Position numbers and translations under genes: made by a program. The notes under the pieces were generated by a model, which saw nothing but the letters and a program-made list of their open reading frames with translations, did no database searches and was not told the origin of the DNA. From Streptomyces sp. NBC_00154 (GTDB lineage: Bacteria; Actinomycetota; Actinomycetes; Streptomycetales; Streptomycetaceae), in contig NZ_JAPEMI010000002.1 of NCBI RefSeq assembly GCF_026342835.1, positions 496,001 through 560,000 of the forward strand: a stretch of 64,000 bases of DNA, read 5' to 3'. Of the stretch, positions 41,640-49,592 are shown piece after piece; within the stretch, counting starts at the first letter, position 1, and every line of letters begins with the position of its first letter.

Positions 41640-42990
41640 CCACGAACCGCGCGCCGGTGGCGGCCGGGTCCCACTCGATGTCGCCGCCGGACGCGCGGGC
41701 GAGCCGCCGGGCCAGCGCCAGACCGAGACCGGCCCCGTCATGACCGTCGTCCGGATCCGCCCGGCGGCCCGGCTCGAAGACGGCCGGGCCGGTCTCTGCG
41801 GGCACACCCGGGCCGTCGTCGCTCACGGCGAGCTCCACACCGGCCGGGGTCGGCGCGAACGTCAGGGTGACGCCCGTGGCGGCATAGCGGCGGGCGTTGT
41901 CGAGCAGCGGCGTGAGCATGCGTTCCACGAGCGCGGGGGAGACACCTGCGGTGACGCCTGCGCCGCCCCGTACGGACAGCGGCGGGGCGTCAGGGTGCTG
42001 ACGCGCGTACTGCTCGGCCAGATGATCGGCCATTGCGGGCAGTCGGCAGCGACCGGGGGGCTGCCCGGTGCGGGCGCGGGCCTCGGAGAGCAGGGTGTCG
42101 CAGATGTGCCGCATCGTGCCGGCGGCGGCAGTGATCGCCTGGTGGGAGGCGTGCTGTCCGGCCGCGTCCCGTGGCCGGGCGGTGAGCCAGTCGGTCTCGG
42201 CGACGATGCGGGCCAGCGGGGTGCGCAGCTCGTGCGAGAGCTCGGCGGTCTGGAGTTGTTCGTGGCGCAGTACGGCGGCCAGCCGGTCCAGGAGTTCGTC
42301 GAGGTTGGTGGCGAGCGAGGCGAGCTCGTCCGGGCGGCGGCCGGTGCCGAAGCGTTCGGCGGCGCCGAGTTCGCTCCAGCGGGCCGCCCGGGTGCTCATC
42401 TCGGCGACCGGGCGCAGGGCCCGGCCGACGACGGTACGGGTGAGCAGGTACACCCCGACCAGGAGCAGCAGCCCGAGGACCGCCGAACCGGCGAGGGCGG
42501 CGCGGGCGGTGCTGCGGTACGGGTCGAGGGAGACGGCTACGACAACGGTGCCCGTCTGGCGGTTGCCGACGCGCACCGGCAGGGCGTAGAGCCGGGAGGC
42601 GTTCCTCCCGCCGGACTCCTGGTATGCGCTGCCCCGGCCGGTGAGCCGGTCGGCCTGCCGCTGGAGGGCGGGGGGCGCGCTCGGCCTTTCGATGGCCGTG
42701 CTTCCGCGGTAGATCCACGTGCCGACATCCAGGGCGCGGTCGTCTGGCGGTTCGTGGACGACGATCCCGCCGTCCGGACGTGCCTCGACGGTGGCGGCCA
42801 CCGCCGCGGCTCGGGTCTGCAGCACGTCGGCGGCCTGGCTGCTCAGCCGTCCGGCGAGGACGATGTCGAACCCGATGGTGAGCGCGGCGACCCAGGCCGT
42901 GGCGGAGGCCAGGGCGAGCAGGGCGAGGCGGCCCCGCAGAGTGTGGGGCAGCGCGGTGCGGAGCCGTCCGATGGCGCGGAGCCGCCTCAT
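41620..42990 (-). CDS. Two-component sensor histidine kinase
   Basis: 456 residues, starting at the ATG at 42990, 4 bases before the end of the response regulator gene. Membrane segments lie at about 23-45 and 168-188 with a periplasmic region between; a HAMP region follows (TVVGRALRPVAEMSTR). The His box is AELSHELRTPLAR. The ATPase domain has LLDNARRYA, SDDGPGVP and GHDGAGLGLALARRLA. OmpR-type membrane kinase. The stop overlaps the convergent COG4705 gene by 20 bases. Confidence 0.9.
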   Translation of the reverse strand: MRRLRAIGRLRTALPHTLRGRLALLALASATAWVAALTIGFDIVLAGRLSSQAADVLQTRAAAVAATVEARPDGGIVVHEPPDDRALDVGTWIYRGSTAIERPSAPPALQRQADRLTGRGSAYQESGGRNASRLYALPVRVGNRQTGTVVVAVSLDPYRSTARAALAGSAVLGLLLLVGVYLLTRTVVGRALRPVAEMSTRAARWSELGAAERFGTGRRPDELASLATNLDELLDRLAAVLRHEQLQTAELSHELRTPLARIVAETDWLTARPRDAAGQHASHQAITAAAGTMRHICDTLLSEARARTGQPPGRCRLPAMADHLAEQYARQHPDAPPLSVRGGAGVTAGVSPALVERMLTPLLDNARRYAATGVTLTFAPTPAGVELAVSDDGPGVPAETGPAVFEPGRRADPDDGHDGAGLGLALARRLARASGGDIEWDPAATGARFVVSLPAG

Positions 42991-43661
42991 ATCAGGCGGT
43001 ACCCGACGCCGCGCACCGTACTGATCGCCTGTGGGCTGTCCGCCTCGCGCAGCTTCCGGCGCAGCCGGGTCAGGTACTGGTCGAGCGTGTTGTCGCTGAC
43101 CTGAGCCCCGTCCGGCCAGGCCGCGCGCAGGAGTTCCCGTCTGCGTACGGTGGTACCGGGCGCCGCCATCAGCGCGGCCAACAGGCGGAACTCGGTGGGG
43201 GTGAGTGCCACCGGCTTGCCGTGCACCTCCAGGAGGTGGCGTACGGGGTCGAGCCGGAGCTCTGCCAGCTCGACCACGGGGTCCGGCCCGGCGCGGCGCA
43301 GCGCCGCGCGGATCCGGGCGGCGAGTTCGGCAAGGTGGAAGGGTTTCGCGAGGTAGTCGTCGCCGCCCGCGGAGAAGCCCGAGAGCCGGTCGGTGAGCGT
43401 GTCGTGCGCGGTGAGGAAGACCACCGGGGCCTGCAGCCCCGTCGAACGCATGGCCTGGCACACGTCCCGGCCGTCCGAGTCGGGCAGTCCGATGTCGAGG
43501 ACGACGGCATCCACCCGGTCGTCGAGGGCGCGCAGGGCGCCGGCCCCACTGGCGGCGGTCACGACGGCGAAGTTCTCCTCGCGCAGTCCGCGGGCGAGCA
43601 CGTCGCGCAGCCCGTGGTCGTCCTCGACGACCAGGACGCGGCGTTGCACAAGGTCGGTCAC
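42987..43661 (-). CDS. OmpR-family response regulator
   Basis: 224 residues from GTG 43661 (VTDLVQRR); AAGGA lies 11 bases upstream. The frame also stays open to 43703. The receiver has VVEDDHG, the phospho-site in VVLDIGLPD (Asp56), TAHDT and KPFH. The C-terminal winged helix has LTPTEFRLLAALM and TVRGVGYRLI. It overlaps the kinase gene by 4 bases. A 24-base palindrome lies 47 bases upstream. Confidence 0.9.
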   Translation of the reverse strand: MTDLVQRRVLVVEDDHGLRDVLARGLREENFAVVTAASGAGALRALDDRVDAVVLDIGLPDSDGRDVCQAMRSTGLQAPVVFLTAHDTLTDRLSGFSAGGDDYLAKPFHLAELAARIRAALRRAGPDPVVELAELRLDPVRHLLEVHGKPVALTPTEFRLLAALMAAPGTTVRRRELLRAAWPDGAQVSDNTLDQYLTRLRRKLREADSPQAISTVRGVGYRLI

Positions 43662-43707
43662 GGCAGTCGAGTCCTTCTGTCGGGGCCCGCGGCCCGGCGG
43701 CATGACT

Positions 43708-43731
43708 TTCGTCTACAGAACTGTAGACGAA
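43708..43731. promoter_or_regulatory. 24-bp palindrome upstream of the response regulator
   Basis: Arms TTCGTCTACAG and CTGTAGACGAA are exact reverse complements around AA. It lies in the 43662-43881 space between the regulator and the divergent PP2C gene. The core TCTACA-N4-TGTAGA has the form of the BlaI-type palindrome at 23162 (TCTACG-N4-CGTAGA). It may instead be a site for the adjacent response regulator. Confidence 0.75.
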
Positions 43732-43881
43732 CCTGTGGCCTGGCGCTCCGTGGCGGGGCGGCGGCGCAGATCGCGTTCCCGACACTCCTGTGGCGCAGCG
43801 AGGACGGGGGCGGGGGAGCGCAGGACCCATAGTTGAGACGACGTTCGGCCGTGGCGGCCACGAGACGGAACGGGAGAGCAT

Positions 43882-45123
43882 GTGACCACACCACGGATCG
43901 ACTACCAGGCGCTGTTCGCCGCCACACCCAGCCCCTACCTGGTGCTCGGTCCCGACCTGGTGATCATCGACGTCAACCGGGCGTATCTGACAGCGACCGG
44001 CCGCACCCGGGAGGATCTGGTCGGGCAGTACATCTTCGACGCCTTCCCCGACAACCCTGCAGATCCGGGCGCCGACGGGGTGCAGAACCTGGGCGCCTCC
44101 CTGCGCCGGGCCCTGCGCTCCAAGGAGCCGGACACGATGGCGGTGCAGAAGTACGACATCCCGGTTGCGGACAGGCCCGGCGTGTTCGAGGAGCGGTGGT
44201 GGTCCCCGATCAACACCCCCGTGCTCGGGCCGGACGGACAGGTGGCGTGGATCATCCATCGGGTGGAGGACGTGACCGCGTTCGTGCTGTCCCATCCCTC
44301 CCGCCCGCGAGGAGATGGGGCGCTCAGCAAATGGGAGGTGATGGAATCCGAACTGTACGCACGGGCGCGTGAGCTCCAGGGGCTGAACGAGGAACTGCGC
44401 CAAGCACACGCCCGTGAACGCCAGGTCGCCGTCACCTTGCAGGAGGCCATGCTCTACTCGCCCGACCTGGCCCGGCATCGGGATGTCGCGGTGCGTTACC
44501 TGCCCGCCGCCGGATCTCTGAACGTGTGCGGCGACTGGTACGACCTGGTCGACCTGCCCGACGACGGCTGCGCCGTAGCCGTCGGTGACGTTGTCGGCCA
44601 CGGCCTGGAGGCCGCCGCCGTCATGGGAATGCTTCGCAGCGCGCTGTCCGCCGCCGTCCGAGCCCGCCAGGGACCCGCCAAGGCACTGGAGGTTCTGGGC
44701 CTGTACTCGCGCTCGGTCGAAGGTGCGCTGGCCACCACCGCGGTCCAAGTCGCCATCGCCCCGCGCAGCCACCGCATCACCTACAGCAGCGCCGGCCACC
44801 TCCCGCCGGTCCTGGTCCACCACGACGGCACCTTCGATCTGCTCGACCAGGCCACCGACCCGCCGCTGGGAGCCCGCCCCAAACACGTCCCCCGCCCCCA
44901 GGCAGAGCTGTCCTACACGCCCGGCGACACCCTCGTGCTCTACACCGACGGCCTCGTCGAACGCCGCGGCGAGGACATCGACGCCGGTCTGCACCGCCTC
45001 ACCGACGCACTCGCCCGCTTCGCCCGCCTCAGCCCCCAACGCCTCGCCGACGCCGTGCTCGCCCGCCTCGGCGTCAGCGCTGGCGCCCGCGATGACATCG
45101 CCCTGGTCGTTCTCCGCCTGTAG
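43882..45123 (+). CDS. PAS-PP2C (SpoIIE-type) serine phosphatase
   Basis: 413 residues from GTG 43882, with GGGAGAG before it. A PAS domain (about 8-135) starts YQALFAATPSPYLVLGPDLVI. A coiled linker (150-190) leads to the PP2C domain (195-413): CGDWYDLVDL, VGDVVGHGLEAAAVMG, SSAGHLPPVL, LYTDGLVERRGEDID and the ending ARDDIALVVLRL. All expected metal Asp are present. RsbU-like enzymes dephosphorylate anti-anti-sigma factors. No ATPase domain is attached. Confidence 0.9.
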   Translation: MTTPRIDYQALFAATPSPYLVLGPDLVIIDVNRAYLTATGRTREDLVGQYIFDAFPDNPADPGADGVQNLGASLRRALRSKEPDTMAVQKYDIPVADRPGVFEERWWSPINTPVLGPDGQVAWIIHRVEDVTAFVLSHPSRPRGDGALSKWEVMESELYARARELQGLNEELRQAHARERQVAVTLQEAMLYSPDLARHRDVAVRYLPAAGSLNVCGDWYDLVDLPDDGCAVAVGDVVGHGLEAAAVMGMLRSALSAAVRARQGPAKALEVLGLYSRSVEGALATTAVQVAIAPRSHRITYSSAGHLPPVLVHHDGTFDLLDQATDPPLGARPKHVPRPQAELSYTPGDTLVLYTDGLVERRGEDIDAGLHRLTDALARFARLSPQRLADAVLARLGVSAGARDDIALVVLRL

Positions 45124-45430
45124 TCCCCGGATCGGTTTTCACTGGAAAGCATCACTGCCGGAGCGGCTGGGTCGCGCTCCGACTCGCTCCCTGAGAGCGT
45201 GGGAGCACGATGCGACACGGTGCGGACGCGTTCACCGGCGGAGGACATTGCCGAGCGGACACTTGAGCCGACACCGGGACAGGACGACGACACCGCCATC
45301 GAGACACTCTGAGCGGACACGACGTTCCGAACCGCAGTCGAGACCACCGTGCGTCGGGAAAGTGGTGATCACCTTCTGGGTGTGCACATCGGATCGCCCG
45401 GTCATTTCGGCGCGGCGGAAGCGAGGCGGC
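45124..45430. other. Gene-free spacer between PP2C and GH15 copy 2
   Basis: About 307 bases with no supported gene on either strand. Only a weak inverted repeat (CTCCC.../GGGAG at about 45189-45214) and a GTGATCAC palindrome (45365-45372) are visible, the latter 59 bases before the GH15 start and possibly part of its promoter. Confidence 0.5.
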
Positions 45431-47260
45431 ATGCACGATCCCGATCCACCGTTCCGGCCGGTCCGCAGACGGGAGGGTCACCTGCCGCTGGAGGACCTCG
45501 GCCTCATCGGGGACGGCGCGACGGCCGCGCTGGTAGGCCTGGACGGCTCCATCTCGTGGATGTGCCTTCCCCGATTCGATGCCGAACCCCTGTTCTGCAG
45601 TTTGCTGGATCAAGCACGAGGCGGGCATTTCACCTTGGCACCGGAAGACCTGGTGGAGGCGCGACAGCGCTATGAACCCGATACCGGCGTACTGACAACC
45701 GAATTGCGCAGTCCCACCGGCTTGGTTCGCGTCACCGATGCGCTGGCCCTGCGCTCCGGCGCTGATCTCACCGATGACGCACCGGCCGATCGGGCCGAAC
45801 TTGTGCGTTCGGCGGTGGTGCTGGCCGGCCACGTCCGCCTACGAGCGGACCTCGAGCCCCGCGGCGGTGGGCAGGCGCGGGCATTGTTCAGCGGACTGGA
45901 AGTGCGATCGTCCCGGCGACCGGACCTGCGACTCCACCTGCGGTCGAACCGTCCCCTGGGTGGCCTGCACACCACACATGACCTGCAGCAAGGTGATCGC
46001 CTGGATCTCGTGCTGTCCTGGGGCCGCTTCCATCGCCACCACCGGTTCGACACCGACGCGATGCTGCAGGGAACCGCTGACGCGTGGCGCCGCTGGATGA
46101 AGCAGATGGAGTACGGCGGTCCCGAGGAGTCCTTGGTCAGGCGCGCCGCGATCACGCTGAAAATGTGCGACGACTGGGCCAATGGCTCGCTGGTCGCGGC
46201 ACCTACATCCTCCTTGCCTGCGCCGATCGGCGGGATCCGCAACTGGGACTACCGCTATGCCTGGATCCGCGATGCCGCCTTCGCCGTGTTCGCCCTGCGC
46301 CGCATCGGCTTCCGTGGCGAGGCCGACGCCTTCCTCGGCTGGGTTCTCGATGCCTTCGAGTACAGCCGACGGCCCCGGATCATGTACGGCCTCAACGGCA
46401 GTCCGGTGCCGGACGAGGTCGAGGACAGCGAACTGGAAGGCTATCGGTGCTCTGCCCCGGTGCGATGGGGCAACGGCGCGGCCGACCAGCGCCAGCACGA
46501 CGTCTACGGCGAGATCCTTGACTGTGCCGACCAGTGGCTGCTTTCCGGCGGTGAGATCCAGCCCGCGCTGTGGACAAGCCTGGCCGAGCTGGCCGAAGCG
46601 GCGGGGCAGGCCTGGCGCCAGCCGGATCAGGGAATCTGGGAAGTGCGCAGCGAGGGCCGGGTGTTCACGTACTCGGCCGGGATGTGCCAGGTGGCCCTGG
46701 ACCGGGCGGCGGCTATCGGCGAGCGGCTTCACCTGCCCGGGCGGATCGCCGAGTGGCGAGCCTCGGCCGACCAGCTGCGCCGGATCATCCTGGAGCGGTC
46801 CTGGGACGAGGACGCACAGACCCTGAGCACACACCTGGACGGCGGCGGCATCGTGGACGCGAGCCTGCTCGCCCTTCCGCTGCGCCAGGTTGTGTCGGCT
46901 GATCACCCGCGGATGGTGGCGACCACCAAGGCTGTCGCCGAGCGCCTGTCGGCCGGCAACGGGCTGCTCTATCGCTACCTGCACAAGGAGTCACCCGATG
47001 GTCTGGCCGGCGACGAGGGTGCCTTCGTGCTGTGCAGTTTCTGGCTGGTCGACAACCTGATCGGCCAGGGCCGGATCGAAGAGGCCGACGAACTGTATGC
47101 CTCGCTGTGTGCCCGGGCGAGCCCACTGGGACTGCTGTCGGAGCAGATCGACCCGTCCACAGGAGAGTTCATGGGCAACTTTCCTCAGGCATTCAGCCAC
47201 ATCGGGATCATCGCCAGTGGCGTCAACCTCGCCCGAGCGAAGGCAGGCGCTCAGGCCTGA
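45431..47260 (+). CDS. Glycoside hydrolase family 15 protein, copy 2
   Basis: 609 residues from ATG 45431, preceded by GGAAGCGAGG. The N-terminal domain begins LPLEDLGLIGDGATAALVGLDGS and has GSISWMCLPRFDAEPLF. The barrel includes SLPAPIGGIRNWDYRYAWIRDA, PDQGIWEVRSEGR and GNFPQAFSHIGII. The same fold as copy 1 at 35548, but clearly a different subgroup: EEIGCERNW in copy 1 is APIGGIRNW here, so the two probably differ in substrate. No signal peptide. An alpha-glucosidase or trehalase-like role is expected. Confidence 0.9.
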   Translation: MHDPDPPFRPVRRREGHLPLEDLGLIGDGATAALVGLDGSISWMCLPRFDAEPLFCSLLDQARGGHFTLAPEDLVEARQRYEPDTGVLTTELRSPTGLVRVTDALALRSGADLTDDAPADRAELVRSAVVLAGHVRLRADLEPRGGGQARALFSGLEVRSSRRPDLRLHLRSNRPLGGLHTTHDLQQGDRLDLVLSWGRFHRHHRFDTDAMLQGTADAWRRWMKQMEYGGPEESLVRRAAITLKMCDDWANGSLVAAPTSSLPAPIGGIRNWDYRYAWIRDAAFAVFALRRIGFRGEADAFLGWVLDAFEYSRRPRIMYGLNGSPVPDEVEDSELEGYRCSAPVRWGNGAADQRQHDVYGEILDCADQWLLSGGEIQPALWTSLAELAEAAGQAWRQPDQGIWEVRSEGRVFTYSAGMCQVALDRAAAIGERLHLPGRIAEWRASADQLRRIILERSWDEDAQTLSTHLDGGGIVDASLLALPLRQVVSADHPRMVATTKAVAERLSAGNGLLYRYLHKESPDGLAGDEGAFVLCSFWLVDNLIGQGRIEEADELYASLCARASPLGLLSEQIDPSTGEFMGNFPQAFSHIGIIASGVNLARAKAGAQA

Positions 47261-47687
47261 TCAACCGGCTCCCCGACTCATGCGCGAACAGGGTGACCAT
47301 GACGGAGTGATGGACAAGGAAGTGCGCGGCGACCATCCGGCTACGGCCCGACGACGCGGCTGCCGGACCCGATGACGAGCTCCGTGACCTGGCGCGGGCC
47401 GCCTTGGACGACTGAGCTGCCGGCGCGACCGGTGACTGCGCCTGCTGGGTGACTTCGCGTGTATGCAGCCGCGGGAGCTGGGATGATGCGTCGGCGACTG
47501 GTACCAGCAAGGAATGCCCAGGCGATCGCATCTGCAGCCCGACAATCCGGACCCCGGCTTCCGGCCTGAGAGACGCAGGCACCGGACTCGTGCGGCGTCG
47601 CGCCAGGCGCTGCGTGGCGTCGACGGCCGTGCTTCCCGGGGCCCGGGCGCGCAGCATGGGCCGACCGACCCGACGCAGGAGTCGCGT
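47261..47687. other. Spacer with a possible coding scrap
   Basis: 427 bases without a convincing gene. One frame ending at about 47418 reads ATIRLRPDDAAAGPDDEL then RDLARAALDD before a stop. It looks coding in composition but has no start codon in frame, so it may be the tail of a lost small gene. No strong hairpin after the GH15 stop was found. Confidence 0.35.
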
Positions 47688-48794
47688 GTGTCGCCTGCGC
47701 TGCGGACGGCCGCTGCCCACGCCTGGCGGATCCTCGTCGTGGGAGCTGTCGTCTACGCCGGTTTTTCGGCGCTGGGACGGTTCCACGAGGTCGCGGTAGC
47801 AGTCTTCCTCGGCCTGGTCGTCACCGCGGTGCTGCGCCCGCTGACGGACTTCCTGGCTCGTGCGGTGCCGCGGCCGCTCGCGGTGGCAGTGGCGCTCCTC
47901 GGCAGTTTCGTCCTGGTCCTGGGTGTGCTGTCCCTCGTCGGTGAGGCGGTCGCCGGAGAAACGGCCGGGCTGGAGCGGCAGTTCAGCGACGGCCTCGCCA
48001 GGATCGAGCGCTGGCTGGAGGAGCCACCGTTCCGTCTGAACCCCGGGGCACTGAAGGACTTGCAGGCCCGGATCGGGCAATATCTGTCCAGTCATCGGTC
48101 CACCGTGATCAGCTCGGCGCTCAGTGGCGTGGGTCGACTGGTGGAGGTGATGACCGTGTTCGTTCTCGCGCTGTTCTGCTCGGTCTTCTTCATCCACTCG
48201 GGCGACCGGCAATGGGACTGGCTGTGCGAGCAGCTCCCGGCGACGGCGCGGGAGCGGGTGGAGATCGCGGGCCGAGCGGCGTGGCGGACGTTCACGGGGT
48301 ACACCCACGGCATCATCGTGGTGGCTGCCACCAACGCCGTACTCGTCGGACTCGCCCTGTTCGTACTGGGGGTGCCGTTGGCGCTTCCGCTGGCGCTGCT
48401 GGAGTTCTTCGCGGCCTTCGTACCCCTGATCGGCTCACCCATCGCCCTTGCAATTGCTGCCGTTGTGGCTCTGGCGTCGAAGGGCCCGATCGTAGCGGCC
48501 GCCGTCGTCGCGCTGATCGTCGTCATCGGCCAGATCGAGGGGCACCTCCTGCACCCGATCGTGATGAGCTGGGCCGTCCGCCTGCATCCAGTCGTGATCG
48601 CTCTCTCCGTGATCGCCGGCGCGATCGCGGCCGGGGTGCTGGGAGCGATCGTGACAGTGCCGCTCGTATCCGTCGTCTGGTCGGTCCATCAGGCTCTGCA
48701 GCCGGCGCGGAGATCCACACAGCTGAAGGCCACCCGCGCACGGTCGGCGACCGGCATCCGAAGGGGACGAGGGCCGGACCGTCCCGGCATGTAG
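47688..48794 (+). CDS. AI-2E/PerM-family transporter
   Basis: 368 residues from GTG 47688, with AGGAG 6 bases before it; the frame extends to 47514 with no homology. About eight hydrophobic segments with a soluble stretch (about 90-160) between segments 3 and 4. Motifs include FVPLIGSPIALAIAAVVAL, QIEGHLLHPIVMSWAVRLHPVVIALSVIAG and GAIVTVPLVSVVW, which mark the PerM/AI-2E exporter family. Members export autoinducer-2 or exchange Na+ for H+; the substrate is not evident. The last 45 residues are basic and disordered. Confidence 0.87.
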   Translation: MSPALRTAAAHAWRILVVGAVVYAGFSALGRFHEVAVAVFLGLVVTAVLRPLTDFLARAVPRPLAVAVALLGSFVLVLGVLSLVGEAVAGETAGLERQFSDGLARIERWLEEPPFRLNPGALKDLQARIGQYLSSHRSTVISSALSGVGRLVEVMTVFVLALFCSVFFIHSGDRQWDWLCEQLPATARERVEIAGRAAWRTFTGYTHGIIVVAATNAVLVGLALFVLGVPLALPLALLEFFAAFVPLIGSPIALAIAAVVALASKGPIVAAAVVALIVVIGQIEGHLLHPIVMSWAVRLHPVVIALSVIAGAIAAGVLGAIVTVPLVSVVWSVHQALQPARRSTQLKATRARSATGIRRGRGPDRPGM

Positions 48795-48863
48795 CAGACC
48801 AGGGAGACGGCGGCCTCGGGACCGGTGGCGTGATCGGCGGATCGTGACGATCCGAGTGCGGTC

Positions 48864-49592
48864 CTACGTCTCACGTTTCGCCATCAGCCGTCCCACCGCC
48901 TGTTCCAGTTCGACGATGCGGTCGGCGAGGTCCGCCCCGCCCGGACCGTTGGCATCTCGTAGCAGGAGTTCCGCCTGGGCGAGCTGGCCGACGACCTCGG
49001 AGAGCCGGTCGGCGTCGTCCGGGTGTGCAGGGCGTTCCGCGGAGTCCGTAGTTTCCTTGCCGTCCGTACCGTACGACGGCTCGGTGGATACGCAAGTCGG
49101 GGGAGGGGTGGACGGCGTAACCGTTGGGCGGCCGCCGTCCGCCGTCAGGAGGCGCTTCAACTGTTCGGATTGGTCCACGAGTTGGCGGTTCTTACGGAAC
49201 AGATCCAGGAAGACATTGACCTTGGTCCGCAGCAGCCAGGGGTCGAAGGGCTTGATCAGAAAATCGGCGGCGCCGACTGTGTAGCCGCGGTAGGCGTAGT
49301 TCGGATCGACTGCGGCTCCGGTCAGCAGGATGATCGGGACGTCCTTCGTCTGGTCGAGACCCTTGATGTTGGCGGCGGTCTCGAAGCCGTTCATGCCCGG
49401 CATCAGCACGTCGATGAGCACGACCGCGAACTGCTGGCGCAACATCGCCTTGAGGGCTTCCTCACCCGAGTGCGCGCGGACCACGTGGCCCAGTGAGCCG
49501 AGTACGGCTTCGAGGGCGACCAGGTTCTCCTCCATGTCGTCGACGATGAGGATGCTGGCGGTCTCCGATGCTGCTGGCTGTGTCGCCGTCAT
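48864..49592 (-). CDS. Stand-alone receiver protein with C-terminal coiled coil (OsaB-like)
   Basis: 242 residues. A receiver domain occupies about 12-130 with IVDDMEENL, phospho-site VVLIDVLMP (Asp61) and KPFDPWLL. No DNA-binding domain follows; a linker and a helical coiled-coil tail (ADRLSEVVGQLAQAELLL, IVELEQAVGRLMA) take its place. The ATG overlaps the stop of the hybrid kinase (ATGA). OsaB of S. coelicolor, required for aerial growth under high osmolarity, has the same plan and the same kinase neighbour. A protein-protein output is expected. Confidence 0.85.
   Translation of the reverse strand: MTATQPAASETASILIVDDMEENLVALEAVLGSLGHVVRAHSGEEALKAMLRQQFAVVLIDVLMPGMNGFETAANIKGLDQTKDVPIILLTGAAVDPNYAYRGYTVGAADFLIKPFDPWLLRTKVNVFLDLFRKNRQLVDQSEQLKRLLTADGGRPTVTPSTPPPTCVSTEPSYGTDGKETTDSAERPAHPDDADRLSEVVGQLAQAELLLRDANGPGGADLADRIVELEQAVGRLMAKRET

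Noticed and set aside
43708..43731. Terminator interpretation of the palindrome
   Set aside because: It lies between two divergent genes, with no gene end nearby and no U-tract. An operator fits better.
45124..45430. Minus-strand frame at 44940-45347 as a gene
   Set aside because: It overlaps the certain PP2C C-terminus and its Ser/Arg-rich sequence has no motif or ribosome site.
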